The notes: a model not told the origin generated them from the sequence alone. Positions 8,480 to 17,120 are shown, counted from the first letter of the stretch. The stretch is DNA of 64,000 bases from Sphingobacterium gobiense (GCF_002980575.1 NZ_PVBS01000001.1:1364001-1428000); one strand, 5' to 3'. Program-made: numbers and translations.

Positions 8480-10501
8480 CTACCAAAAATATTGCTTCTC
8501 TTGATGATATGAGAATATACGTTCTTCGACTCCACGAGAGATATTTTTCAATAAATACAACGAATTTTTAGGTCCGACAAACTCTAGTGATTTATAATCT
8601 ATTCCCTTCCTTATCCCTAATGACACCCACTTGCTATCCCAATAAAATAATTCGTAGGTATCACCAGGTAAAACATCATTAGTATCATTACGAGGACAAA
8701 TTCTTATTTCCTTTAATTGAAACGGATCTTTCAAATCAATCACGAAATAATTCGGTCCCTCTTCGCTACTTTCGTAAAAAGTATTTCTATCATTATCGAA
8801 AAGCATCTCAGTTGACTTGTTGTACCCCCCCATATTTCCTGAAACCTTTCCTTTTAATTTTGTCTCTTTTCCGCTGATTAATCCAATAAATTCCAGTTCA
8901 GCAATACTGATTTTTTGGGACGGCTCAAACTGACAAATAATATATCTTGACTCCTGCAGATTGTCCAATGGAAACCGCGTCATTTTAAGAATTAAACTGT
9001 CTAAGGTCATTATTTGGACGGAGTCAGAAAGGTCTGCTTTATTCGCGACAGAAAACCTTATACCCTGACTTCGCCTAGCGTTTGAGATATTATGAATTGA
9101 CAGGCGATATTTTCGATCGAGGTTAAGTGCTATTTGTTCATCCGAAGGAGAAAAATGGTGAGTTTCACCTTGCATATCCAACAAAAAAGGAGAACCGGCA
9201 GGCACCATATAATCTCCATTATAGTAGCATGGCAGGTAGACGATATTTTTCCCTACATTCTTAAATTCGGCGTAGCCGTTATTAGTGAGGCTCCAATCGA
9301 CTGCTTGCCATTCGTCTGGGCTAAATACGGTTAGATATACCGTCTTTTTTTCTGAGTTGTTTAATTGTAGTCTAATTGACGCTGTCTCTAGATATTCACT
9401 TGTTACGTCTTTTAACCTATCATTCCGAAAAAAATCTGGTATCGGCTCGTCATAGTCAGCCAATGCCGCTAAACTTTTAGGGTTAACAGCGAAACCTAGT
9501 CGAAAAACTTTAGGAACGGTCTTATTGTAAATGATTTGGTTATTGGGAGAATCATATTTTTCTCCCACATAACTCGATCCGGTAATTATGTGCCGCGTGT
9601 CACGATATTTATTTTCATTCGTAATTAACTCGGTAGGGTTATTTTTATCAGCTATGACAGCGTAAAAGTAATGTCGAGCGCTTACATTACCCCAATGAGG
9701 AACTATTTCAAAGGCAGTCGGAATGCCAAGAGCTCGCATAATTTCAACTCTTAATGTAGTTGCTTCGTAACATGTTCCAACTCTGCCGTTAAAGATATTT
9801 TCAAATGTCATGGGGAATAAGAAGGGATAGCGAGCGCCTAGAACGCCGTCTTCTTTAAACCACAAGTGAATATCATCTTTTATACGTTTTGCCACTTCGT
9901 GAGGATCGGAGATTGAACGTATAGAGTCCACTAATGGTTTATATTCTTCCAAGAAGATTCTTTTGCTGTGTGGTGAATAAGCATCGGTGACCCGGTATGG
10001 CAACACATACTCTTTAAAATCCTCGAAATCAACCTTTTTTGACCAAGGAAAATTTTGTCTAGTATAGAAAGCAAACTCTATATTTTCTTGGATCTGCTCT
10101 TGTGAAAGATATGAAATATCTTCAATTAGTCGAGAACCTACAGTAACAGAGCGTTGTCTTTCAGCTTCAAAAATACTATCCAACACTCTTGTATAAAGTT
10201 CTTTCTCAGGCTTTCTCTTACCTTCTTTTTTTTTTCCATTACGATCTAGCTCGCTTTGCAGTGCAATTTTTTTTAGATAATCGAAATACGGTTGTCGCCC
10301 CTGGTTTTCGTCATCTTCTAGATGTTTTAGACCTTCTATATTATTCAATATATAGCGTGCTGCCTCTAACCTCAGGCTGTCATCCTTATAGTACTCAATA
10401 ATTCCTGCCTTGGTACTTTCGAAGTATCTCGTTTTATCATTTACACAGGAAATAAATAAAAAAATGGACAAAAAGATTACGCTTATCGGTGTTGATTTCA
10501 T
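8480..10501 (-). CDS. Transglutaminase-like lipoprotein with C-terminal discoidin-like region
   Basis: 673 residues. The lipoprotein signal ends FLFISC. The central transglutaminase-like domain (about 230-310) shows the Cys motif GRVGTCYEATTLRVEIMRA and a His motif SARHYFYAVI, so the cysteine-histidine pair is intact; the third residue was not assigned. The C-terminal ~140 residues (STEMLFDNDRNTFYES, FVIDLKDPFQLKEIRIC) resemble an F5/8 type C discoidin fold, which binds carbohydrate or protein. It is probably a peptidase or crosslinking enzyme at the cell surface or in the periplasm. It lies between the propeller gene and lepB, so it may act on the NVEALA peptide or its targets (inference). 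Confidence 0.8.
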   Translation of the reverse strand: MKSTPISVIFLSIFLFISCVNDKTRYFESTKAGIIEYYKDDSLRLEAARYILNNIEGLKHLEDDENQGRQPYFDYLKKIALQSELDRNGKKKEGKRKPEKELYTRVLDSIFEAERQRSVTVGSRLIEDISYLSQEQIQENIEFAFYTRQNFPWSKKVDFEDFKEYVLPYRVTDAYSPHSKRIFLEEYKPLVDSIRSISDPHEVAKRIKDDIHLWFKEDGVLGARYPFLFPMTFENIFNGRVGTCYEATTLRVEIMRALGIPTAFEIVPHWGNVSARHYFYAVIADKNNPTELITNENKYRDTRHIITGSSYVGEKYDSPNNQIIYNKTVPKVFRLGFAVNPKSLAALADYDEPIPDFFRNDRLKDVTSEYLETASIRLQLNNSEKKTVYLTVFSPDEWQAVDWSLTNNGYAEFKNVGKNIVYLPCYYNGDYMVPAGSPFLLDMQGETHHFSPSDEQIALNLDRKYRLSIHNISNARRSQGIRFSVANKADLSDSVQIMTLDSLILKMTRFPLDNLQESRYIICQFEPSQKISIAELEFIGLISGKETKLKGKVSGNMGGYNKSTEMLFDNDRNTFYESSEEGPNYFVIDLKDPFQLKEIRICPRNDTNDVLPGDTYELFYWDSKWVSLGIRKGIDYKSLEFVGPKNSLYLLKNISRGVEERIFSYHQEKQYFW

Positions 10502-10576
10502 CTTATCAAAATTTTAGACACATTCTACTTCCTTTTATATAGACATTTTATAAACCACTCATCCACTATAGTTTTA

Positions 10577-11587
10577 TTATAATTCATAACTCACAACTAT
10601 AGGTTCGGGATTATGAGCGATCGCTTTAAGGTTATTTCCCTCAATACGTATATCCAATACCTTCCTATCTAACTCATAAATATGAATCAAATTTCCATCG
10701 AAATCGAACTGATATACATACTTTCCGTAAGTAGCTATGGCGTCAGGATCGGACACCTCTCCTGCATACAGCGCAAAAACATTTTGTTCCGTGACATCCA
10801 CTGATATAAATCCTTCTACACCTTTGTTATGAATATTCCTTCCATTCTTTACAGTATAATCTAATTCATCTTTTACAAATTCCCATTTCTTTACAATGGT
10901 ATCTGTTTCTAAATTATAAAACTCTACTACTCCAGCGTGAAATATAACGTTAGCTAACCATTTCCTATCCGGCGACAATTGACTTTTACCTATATTTGCC
11001 TGAGCATGCAAAACCTTAGAAAAATTTTTGTTTTCCTGTGGACGATATTCTGCTCCGTAATATATCAATTCTAGGGAATCATTCATTATTGCAAACTTCC
11101 CATCTGGGAAAAAGCCTGTAGCAACGTACCCTCTATTTGTTTTATACAATTCGTTTATTGAGTAAGATACGTTAACATTTCTATCAAGAACTGGATTGAG
11201 ATTAGCTTGGTTTGTAAAAATACTATCGGTAGCATATGAACGGTATCTTTTGGTATTAACGTCAAAAATTCCAAACAGATTCCGTCCTTGGTCGGAGAAT
11301 ATGTCTAGATTTGATAAAGACACCACTTCGTCTGGCCCGCCACCGGTATTTAAAAAAGAAAATAACGTCGAATCTCTAAACGAATCCACGACACTGATTA
11401 ATCCATTCTCTCCAAAAAAGTCATATACGAAAAGATAATCCTTGTAAAGCTCCATATCAACAGGAAGCCCTACGAAAAAAGTTAAACTATCATTTGCTTG
11501 TATGTTCGTGTAGACGCCGGTTTCCAAGTCGTTTCCTCGGCACGAGATTAATAGAAAAACCAGAAATCCCCAAAAAAGTTGTTTCAT
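10577..11587 (-). CDS. 6-bladed beta-propeller lipoprotein (BF3164/TolB-like), copy A
   Basis: 336 residues from the ATG at 11587, which gives a clean lipoprotein signal (MKQLFWGFLVFLLISC). An upstream in-frame ATG at 11632 would begin inside an inverted repeat and is rejected. The body has repeated beta-blade motifs (LFVYDFFGENGLISVVD, GIFDVNTKRYRSY, YVYQFDFDGNLIHIYELD) of the family that accompanies NVEALA peptides in Bacteroidota. Function is not established; binding of the peptide or of a surface glycan is a guess. It follows NVEALA peptide 1, with a hairpin in between. Confidence 0.85.
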   Translation of the reverse strand: MKQLFWGFLVFLLISCRGNDLETGVYTNIQANDSLTFFVGLPVDMELYKDYLFVYDFFGENGLISVVDSFRDSTLFSFLNTGGGPDEVVSLSNLDIFSDQGRNLFGIFDVNTKRYRSYATDSIFTNQANLNPVLDRNVNVSYSINELYKTNRGYVATGFFPDGKFAIMNDSLELIYYGAEYRPQENKNFSKVLHAQANIGKSQLSPDRKWLANVIFHAGVVEFYNLETDTIVKKWEFVKDELDYTVKNGRNIHNKGVEGFISVDVTEQNVFALYAGEVSDPDAIATYGKYVYQFDFDGNLIHIYELDRKVLDIRIEGNNLKAIAHNPEPIVVSYEL

Positions 11588-11604
11588 ATTAAAAAATTTA
11601 AAGA

Positions 11605-11630
11605 GCCTCTTATATAAGTATATAAGAGGC
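11605..11630 (-). terminator. Perfect hairpin between NVEALA peptide 1 and its propeller gene (attenuator)
   Basis: GCCTCTTATAT (11605-11615) and ATATAAGAGGC (11620-11630) are perfect 11-bp inverted arms around a 4-base loop. In the minus-strand transcript this hairpin is followed by an A/T-rich run before the propeller start. It would cause partial termination or stop 3' exonucleases, and so raise peptide mRNA above the downstream genes. Confidence 0.6.
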
Positions 11631-11658
11631 ATGATAACGGTATAATATTATATTTTAA

Positions 11659-11895
11659 TTAGTCCGCACATATATACCCGTGACGATCGCCATTGGTGGT
11701 GATACAAAGGTAGTTTAACTTTACTTTACAGTTTCGTTGGCAATTGCCACTATTCTCATTCAGTGCTAAGGCCTCTACATTCGCAAGGCTAAATGCCGAC
11801 AAACCATTTTCAGCTTCATTATTGATATTTACGTTAATCGCGGCAACTGCTGCAATCACAACGGCAACTATACCGCCTAATAATTTTTTTTTCAT
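11659..11895 (-). CDS. NVEALA family peptide precursor 1 (four-cysteine mature peptide)
   Basis: 78 residues from the ATG at 11895; a longer in-frame start at 11958 adds 21 residues with no signal-like character. The leader has MKKK, a hydrophobic stretch (LLGGIVAVVIAAVAA) and the family box LANVEALA at about residues 38-45. Cleavage after EALA would leave a ~34-residue peptide with four cysteines (NCQRNC, YLC, YIC), enough for two disulfides. NVEALA proteins are known small Bacteroidota precursors of unclear function. A short inverted repeat (GAGCTT/AAGCTC, 11913-11931) lies just upstream of the start and could affect translation. Confidence 0.85.
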   Translation of the reverse strand: MKKKLLGGIVAVVIAAVAAINVNINNEAENGLSAFSLANVEALALNENSGNCQRNCKVKLNYLCITTNGDRHGYICAD

Positions 11896-12065
11896 TTTTT
11901 TGATTTTTAAATGAGCTTTATAAACAAGCTCGTTTTTACAATTATAAGGCGTGTCCAATGCGCCCTTACTTAATCTACTCTTTCAACAGCCAATCCTTTT
12001 ATAGGATATTATTGCTAATTCTTATCTTTGCCTCCGTACCTCCTTTCTTTTTAAGGTGGGATAGC

Positions 12066-12111
12066 AGGCGGACAGGCTGCATTTTTTTTCTGAGAGGGTA
12101 GCCTGCCGCCT
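12066..12111 (-). terminator. Strong GC-rich hairpin after the redox lipoprotein gene
   Basis: AGGCGGACAGGCT (12066-12078) pairs with AGCCTGCCGCCT (12100-12111), a 12-bp stem with one bulged A around a ~21-base loop. It sits between the stop of the redox lipoprotein (12131) and NVEALA peptide 1. It separates the locus into a promoter-proximal half (peptide 2, propeller B, redox protein) and a distal half. It may be a terminator or an RNA-processing site; no long U-tract follows it on the minus strand. Confidence 0.55.
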
Positions 12112-12130
12112 TACTTTTCCCAATTTTATT

Positions 12131-12685
12131 TCATTTGTGGGTTGTTATTGTAGTTTTATAAAGATCCCATAACTTAGGACTTAGTGTTGGGTTGCCAATG
12201 GCTACTACCTTATTTTCCGCATTCAATAGAAAACACTGATATTCCATTTCTTCCGCAAACTGATTACTTTTTTTCAATGTACCGGATTGATCTATAAACA
12301 CCACTTGCTCCAGTCGGTCTCGACGTAATAAATGCGCCAATTCCTTACGGTTTTTCGGTTGAAAGTAAAACGCAAATTCTACCTGTCCCGGGGCTATCGA
12401 ATCCATTTCCTGCATATAGTGCTTCCATAGCGTAAGATTAAGCTTACAACTTGTACAACCAATGGAATCTGTGTAGACCAACATTTTAAAGGGCTTACTT
12501 TGGCATGGAGGACAGAGCGTATCCGTTCCCATATACCAGCAATCTACCTCCTCTGGAAAAATAATTTCCTTCCCCATTCGTTCCTTAACGATTTTTTCTG
12601 CAGAATTTCGCCTACTATCCTGACAACCTATAACCGACAATAGGGAAAAAAAAATACCTACACCCCACGTTCTAAAGTTCCTCAT
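12131..12685 (-). CDS. Thioredoxin-fold-like redox lipoprotein with two CxxC motifs
   Basis: 184 residues from the ATG at 12685, which gives the lipoprotein signal MRNFRTWGVGIFFSLLSVIGC; an alternative ATG is at 12709. It contains two CxxC motifs, TLCPPCQ and GCTSCKLN, within the first ~90 residues. The fold-like region (MLVYTDSIGCTSCKL, VEFAFYFQPKN, QVVFIDQSG, ECFLLNAENKVVAIGNP-like end) suggests a thioredoxin-like domain. A periplasmic disulfide role on cysteine-containing NVEALA peptides is inferred from context. It begins just after the stop of propeller B, in the same transcript. Confidence 0.7.
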   Translation of the reverse strand: MRNFRTWGVGIFFSLLSVIGCQDSRRNSAEKIVKERMGKEIIFPEEVDCWYMGTDTLCPPCQSKPFKMLVYTDSIGCTSCKLNLTLWKHYMQEMDSIAPGQVEFAFYFQPKNRKELAHLLRRDRLEQVVFIDQSGTLKKSNQFAEEMEYQCFLLNAENKVVAIGNPTLSPKLWDLYKTTITTHK

Positions 12686-12721
12686 CAATTCGCTGTAATT
12701 AGCTCTCATTTCTTTCTATTA

Positions 12722-13765
12722 TTAATCGAGGTTAAAAGCATACTCCACGATGGGTTGATTACTATTTACGTCCAACCCTATCACAACACCACTTTCTTCG
12801 TCTATATGAAATCCAGTGATACATCTGTCCAACAGATATTGCCGCACGGGATTTCCTTTAAGATCAAATACATGCACAAAACGTCCGCCTTCCTGATGAT
12901 CGTCTGGACGTTTCCGCACATCATCGAATGTATTGCCCCAAAATAGGGCATATATATGCTCCTCGCCTACGTGTATGTCGCTATATCCCATAATACCCGT
13001 CGGTACTGCATAACCTCCTCTATTCACAAAGTGGGGTGTACCATACTCTTGCCCTATCACTTTGATGACTCGTTCTCTTTTTATATCATAGATTTCCAAT
13101 ACCTGCCCTAGCTGGGTGGCCATACCCAAAATACCGTTATGGGAGTTATAACTAATGAAGGAACGCCATGCCTGCGCCAATACCATAGCATTCATTTTTT
13201 TAGTAGATGATGGAATGTGAAAGGCATGTCTCAAGATATCCCCCCCGGAGCTCACGAATGATATACGATGCTGCCCCGTATAATCTGGTACAATAAAAAC
13301 TGAATCATTTAGTCTATCAAAGTCCAGCGCTCGGACAAGCTCCTTATCTAAATCTATTTGAACTGGCTGTTCGTCGGTCTGTTTTGCTAGTTTGACAATT
13401 TTATTTTTGTTGGCATCGAGCGCCCATACATCGCCATATTCGTCTATCCGAATATTCTCTGCGCTTAAAAATTCTGATGGTGCCTCACCACGACGAGCGA
13501 AGCTTTGTTTATGTCGCATGGTCTTGTAATCAAATGTGTGAATATAGTCTACAGCCGGATGTATGTCTATTACCGCTAGGATATCATCATTCAGCCGCAG
13601 TCGGAACGGATATTTAAGATACACACTATCCTTTATAGCTTTTTCCGTCGCGTGCAATGAAACGGTTTCGGGAAATACCACGGCCTCTGCGGTGGCAACG
13701 GCAGTACAAGAGGTCATGGTACAACCCAAGCCCATTAGTAAAACAACAGAAAAAATCGCTTTCAT
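12722..13765 (-). CDS. 6-bladed beta-propeller lipoprotein (BF3164-like), copy B
   Basis: 347 residues. The lipoprotein-type signal MKAIFSVVLLMGLGCTMTSC is followed by blade repeats (AVIDIHPAVDYIHTFDY, EYGDVWALDANKNKIVKL, VHVFDLKGNPVRQYLLD). It resembles copy A in length and layout. Its ATG overlaps the stop of NVEALA peptide 2 by four bases (ATGA), so translation is coupled. The coupling ties one propeller protein to one NVEALA peptide, a pairing repeated in the second half of the locus. Confidence 0.85.
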   Translation of the reverse strand: MKAIFSVVLLMGLGCTMTSCTAVATAEAVVFPETVSLHATEKAIKDSVYLKYPFRLRLNDDILAVIDIHPAVDYIHTFDYKTMRHKQSFARRGEAPSEFLSAENIRIDEYGDVWALDANKNKIVKLAKQTDEQPVQIDLDKELVRALDFDRLNDSVFIVPDYTGQHRISFVSSGGDILRHAFHIPSSTKKMNAMVLAQAWRSFISYNSHNGILGMATQLGQVLEIYDIKRERVIKVIGQEYGTPHFVNRGGYAVPTGIMGYSDIHVGEEHIYALFWGNTFDDVRKRPDDHQEGGRFVHVFDLKGNPVRQYLLDRCITGFHIDEESGVVIGLDVNSNQPIVEYAFNLD

Positions 13766-13977
13766 TCTACATATAGTACTTTATCTCCGCTATAAGGGCA
13801 ATCGACACTCCCAAAAAACCGACAGTTTCCATTCCCTGTTTCCCCCCGCGCTAGTGCCTCGATATTTGTCAGAGCGATACTGATTTTTTTAGGTTGATCG
13901 TGTATATATTTTATCTGCACGTTTAACCCTATGCCAATCGCGACGCAACAGATCAATACAGTTAAATACTTCTTCAT
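13762..13977 (-). CDS. NVEALA family peptide precursor 2 (two-cysteine mature peptide)
   Basis: 71 residues. The leader is MKK plus a hydrophobic core (YLTVLICCVAIGIGLNV). The box reads LTNIEALARGE at about residues 38-46, a variant of NVEALA with Ile for Val. Cleavage after EALA would leave a ~28-residue peptide with two cysteines (GNCRFFGSVDCPYSG), able to form one disulfide. It is the first gene of the minus-strand locus and the closest to the divergent two-component system and its repeat box. Confidence 0.75.
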   Translation of the reverse strand: MKKYLTVLICCVAIGIGLNVQIKYIHDQPKKISIALTNIEALARGETGNGNCRFFGSVDCPYSGDKVLYVE

Positions 13978-14058
13978 AATTTTTTGATATTATTACGTTT
14001 GTTATACTTGGCGCTAAAGTAATGGCCTAAACAAAAGAAAACGATTTTTCTGGCCTCT

Positions 14059-14080
14059 CAATTCTGACGCAATTCTGACG
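14059..14080. promoter_or_regulatory. Site C: two perfect tandem copies of an 11-bp box in the divergent promoter
   Basis: CAATTCTGACG occurs twice without a gap (14059-14069, 14070-14080), between NVEALA peptide 2 (minus) and the histidine kinase (plus). An 11-bp period puts both boxes on one face of the helix, as for an OmpR-type dimer. Related repeats lie at sites A and B. It is the likely binding site of the response regulator at 15537-16217. Confidence 0.65.
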
Positions 14081-14170
14081 TAGAGAAAACGAAACTAAAA
14101 TATTCATGTCACGCATTCGAGAAAATCTCTTTTCATATTCACTTAAAAGCTGTAAATTCACGAATCAGAC

Positions 14171-15547
14171 ATGCAACTAAACGCAAAACACATCCGAATA
14201 ATAACTATCGTAATTCTGTTCTCTATTCTCGGAGGACAGGCGATATGGGTATACAACTTATATACAGCTCAGTACCGTTTGGTAACCCAAGTTAAAGATG
14301 AAGCGTTGCAAAACGCGATCCTGCGTGAATATACTTACCGCCACGAAAAGATGGGAGGCACAATTGTCTCTAGTCCACGATTTCGGGGAAGTGATACATC
14401 TCGTTATATTACTAAGACAATACAGTTAATCGACACCTCTTTTCAAGTACAATTTGATCGGTACGATCCTTACAGCGATGTAAAAGTCAGCCAATTCATC
14501 CTAAAAGATCACCTTCCCGTCAATGTCATTATGCTAGACAGTATCTTTAACCAAGAATTTTCTCTCAGTGGTATAACAGCGGCGTCGACGTATATTGAGT
14601 ATATTGACGTGAAAAACAATAAAGTGCTTCAACGGTCCAATGACAAGAATAAACCTGGAGAATATACAGCATCCGAATTAATCATCATCGATATCTTCGA
14701 TACGCTGGGTGTCAAGGGATATATACAAATATCAACATCCGCTATTGTAAAAACGATGACTTTCCAGCTTATTCTCACGGCGTTACTGATTATCATTTGC
14801 AGCTTCTTTCTGACAATTATCATCCGAACATTTTTCTTAAAAGAAAAAAAGGAACAGATGCGACAGGATTCGGTCAGCACAATGACGCATGAATTTAAAC
14901 GTCCTATATCTGTTGCTGTAGCACAGATAGCGTTAATCCCGCACTATCTAGAAACGGGCAATAGGGATAAAGTTCAACAATATGCTCAACAAAGTCTATT
15001 GGAATTGCAAAAGCTCAATAAATACACCGAACGCATACAAAAGCTAAGCAACAATAAACGAGAAACGATCAACCTCAACAAACAAAACATCAACCTAATA
15101 GATTTTTTCACTCTGTTCATAGAAAAATATGAAGCTGGGGACGAGGAGTCGGTAAAAATAAATCTTTCTATAAAAACGGCACAAACCACACTGTATGCCG
15201 ATCTACTCCACTTTTCCAATATCATGGATAACCTTGTCGAAAATGCTATTAAATATTCAAAAGATAGTGTACAAATCGACATCCATATTTCTGATGAAGG
15301 AGGCAAACTAAGGATAAATGTAAAGGATGATGGGCTAGGTATCTCCGAAAAAGACCTGCCCCATATCTTTCAGAAATTTTATCGCAGTGAGAAAAAAAAT
15401 ATACAACAGAAAACCGGATTCGGATTAGGGCTTACTTATGTGAAGACCTTGGTAGAAGCACACGCTGGTGATATAGAAGTTGAAAGTAAATTAAGCCTGG
15501 GAACGAAATTTACCGTATCTTTCCCTTTACAAAACAATGCGGAATAA
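14171..15547 (+). CDS. Sensor histidine kinase of the NVEALA locus
   Basis: 458 residues. Membrane helix 1 (about 8-28), a ~165-residue periplasmic sensor part, helix 2 (about 197-218, ending IIIRTFFL), a HisKA domain with the phosphorylatable His in MTHEFKRPISVA, and a HATPase_c domain with the N-box DNLVENAIKYS, the G1 box DDGLGISEKDL, the F-box IFQKFYR and the G2 box GFGLGLTYV. All catalytic boxes are present. It overlaps the response regulator gene by 11 bp and diverges from the NVEALA operon. It may sense the peptide, its processing state or envelope redox state (inference). Confidence 0.93.
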   Translation: MQLNAKHIRIITIVILFSILGGQAIWVYNLYTAQYRLVTQVKDEALQNAILREYTYRHEKMGGTIVSSPRFRGSDTSRYITKTIQLIDTSFQVQFDRYDPYSDVKVSQFILKDHLPVNVIMLDSIFNQEFSLSGITAASTYIEYIDVKNNKVLQRSNDKNKPGEYTASELIIIDIFDTLGVKGYIQISTSAIVKTMTFQLILTALLIIICSFFLTIIIRTFFLKEKKEQMRQDSVSTMTHEFKRPISVAVAQIALIPHYLETGNRDKVQQYAQQSLLELQKLNKYTERIQKLSNNKRETINLNKQNINLIDFFTLFIEKYEAGDEESVKINLSIKTAQTTLYADLLHFSNIMDNLVENAIKYSKDSVQIDIHISDEGGKLRINVKDDGLGISEKDLPHIFQKFYRSEKKNIQQKTGFGLGLTYVKTLVEAHAGDIEVESKLSLGTKFTVSFPLQNNAE

Positions 15548-16217
15548 AATTTTAATCATAGAGGACGATAGAGAACTTGCTCTTGCTTTAAAGGGTTTCT
15601 TTGAAGAAAATACACTACAGGTTTGGCATGCAACCTCGGGAGAAGAAGGTTTAACATTATATTATACAGAGAAACCAGACCTGATTGTACTCGATGTAAT
15701 GTTGCCACTTAAATCTGGATTTGATGTGATTACAGAAATCCGGGATAAAGATATCAACACTCCTATCATCATGATGACCGGGTCAGAGTACGATGAAAAC
15801 AGCCAAGTAAAGGGCTTTATACACGGTGCGATCAACTATCTGCAAAAACCAATTCTCCCCCAAGTCTTATTAGCGCAGATTAAGAACATACTCTCTGTGC
15901 CACAAGATCTTACACAATATCAAATTGGTGGAATTACTATACGTTTACACGCACAGTACGCTGAGTTTAATACGAAGTCACATCAGCTCAGAGAGAAGGA
16001 CATCCAATTGTTGAATTTGTTACTACAACGGAAACAGCAAGTAGTATATCGACCTTTTATACTCAAACAAATTTGGAAGGATGATCATCCGGATAAAAAC
16101 AATTTACTGGACGGCTCCATATCGCGGGTTAGAAGTTTACTTAAAGATTACCCCTCCATACATATCAAAACAGTCTACGGAGGAGGGTATCGGTTAGAAG
16201 AGAGATCGCCTTGGTAG
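15537..16217 (+). CDS. OmpR/PhoB-type response regulator
   Basis: 226 residues. The receiver domain has the acidic pair IIEDDRE (10-11), the phosphoacceptor Asp53 in IVLDVMLP and the conserved Lys in LQKPI near residue 103. The C-terminal winged helix (about 130-222) ends VKTVYGGGYRLE, typical of the OmpR class. It is translated with the kinase through an 11-bp overlap. The tandem 11-bp repeats at 14059, 5739 and 8379 are its probable targets. Confidence 0.95.
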   Translation: MRNKILIIEDDRELALALKGFFEENTLQVWHATSGEEGLTLYYTEKPDLIVLDVMLPLKSGFDVITEIRDKDINTPIIMMTGSEYDENSQVKGFIHGAINYLQKPILPQVLLAQIKNILSVPQDLTQYQIGGITIRLHAQYAEFNTKSHQLREKDIQLLNLLLQRKQQVVYRPFILKQIWKDDHPDKNNLLDGSISRVRSLLKDYPSIHIKTVYGGGYRLEERSPW

Positions 16218-16547
16218 ATTTAATGTTTCTGCTATGTTGGAAAACGATCAAACGAAGGTGTTGTGATTGCTTTCATTCTTTGAATTACTGATATTCGATA
16301 CAACAAACCTAAACTTGTTTCGCCGTGAAATCACAATATTTCGCTTTCGCAATCGAATAAGGGAGACAACTTAAGGAAGTAGTTTCGTAACTTGATTGTG
16401 AAACTTTGAAGAAAACCGGACTGCCATTCCGATACAAAGTGGTTCTTTCCCACTTTTTTCGGAATATTCACTTAATATGGGTGTGTATCGGGTCGGAGTA
16501 TGTAAATGAGTGCATCTACAAGTTCTCCGATATTGTATCCTTTCTAG
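16218..16547. other. Intergenic stretch without a recognised gene
   Basis: About 330 bp between the response regulator and the convergent membrane-protein gene. Its right end (about 16490-16547) matches the sequence beyond the stop of the paralogue at 49623, and corresponds to the tail that was lost here by a frameshift. Nothing else was recognised. Confidence 0.5.
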
Positions 16548-17024
16548 TCAGTATCCATCTCGGTCGTTCTTTCGGATTATACGCTTCTGTTTTTTTTCGT
16601 TAACATAGGTGCGGGTGATAGAACGTCCGTTCACCTTCTCAATGAACCGAATCGTCTTATTTCCGCTAGCAGATAGCATTCGTCCGCACGGTTTTATTGT
16701 GCGATTTGTAATAAACATGGCGAGAGGAATCATGGAGCATAGGAGAAAAAATCCCTTGTATTTTTTACGTAGCTTTCCTTTGAAAATAAAAAACCACGAT
16801 AGTATCAAAGCACTAACATAAACAATGTTGACAGCAATAAATACGGCGTCTACATAGGAATCTGAAATAAAGGAATAAGTTGGATACCTATAAAATTCCA
16901 TGTAGAACATCCCTTTTAGCAAAACAGGATAATAATAGATACCACTTATTACAAAAACTAAAGTTGGGAAGGAAACGAGTGCTATTCCAGTCCATGTCAA
17001 TATCGAGCTCTGTCTTGGTGTCAT
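16548..17024 (-). CDS. Small three-helix membrane protein, copy 1, C-terminally frameshifted
   Basis: 158 residues with about three membrane segments (IALVSFPTLVFVISGIYYY, DAVFIAVNIVYVSALILSWFF, GFFLLCSMIPLAMFI) and a short basic C-terminal part. Family not recognised. It is a close paralogue of 49623-50132, nearly identical over the central 80 residues. Comparison shows one base missing here in the run of eight As at GTTAACGAAAAAAAACAG. The C-terminus after TYVNEK is therefore out of frame and short; one extra base would restore the same tail as copy 2. Flanks on both sides are also similar, so a segment of about 600 bp was duplicated. Confidence 0.7.
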   Translation of the reverse strand: MTPRQSSILTWTGIALVSFPTLVFVISGIYYYPVLLKGMFYMEFYRYPTYSFISDSYVDAVFIAVNIVYVSALILSWFFIFKGKLRKKYKGFFLLCSMIPLAMFITNRTIKPCGRMLSASGNKTIRFIEKVNGRSITRTYVNEKKQKRIIRKNDRDGY

Positions 17025-17120
17025 ACAGAACTAAGTAATAAAAAAGGACTATAATGAGAATAATTCACAAATAACAAAGTATCAAACTTACTTACTTATC
17101 AAATACCGCATCAATCGATG

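Noticed and set aside
14059..14080. Short tandem repeat as a neutral microsatellite
   Set aside because: Related pairs with fixed spacing to a shared promoter block occur at two further gene starts of the same locus, so a regulatory reading is better.
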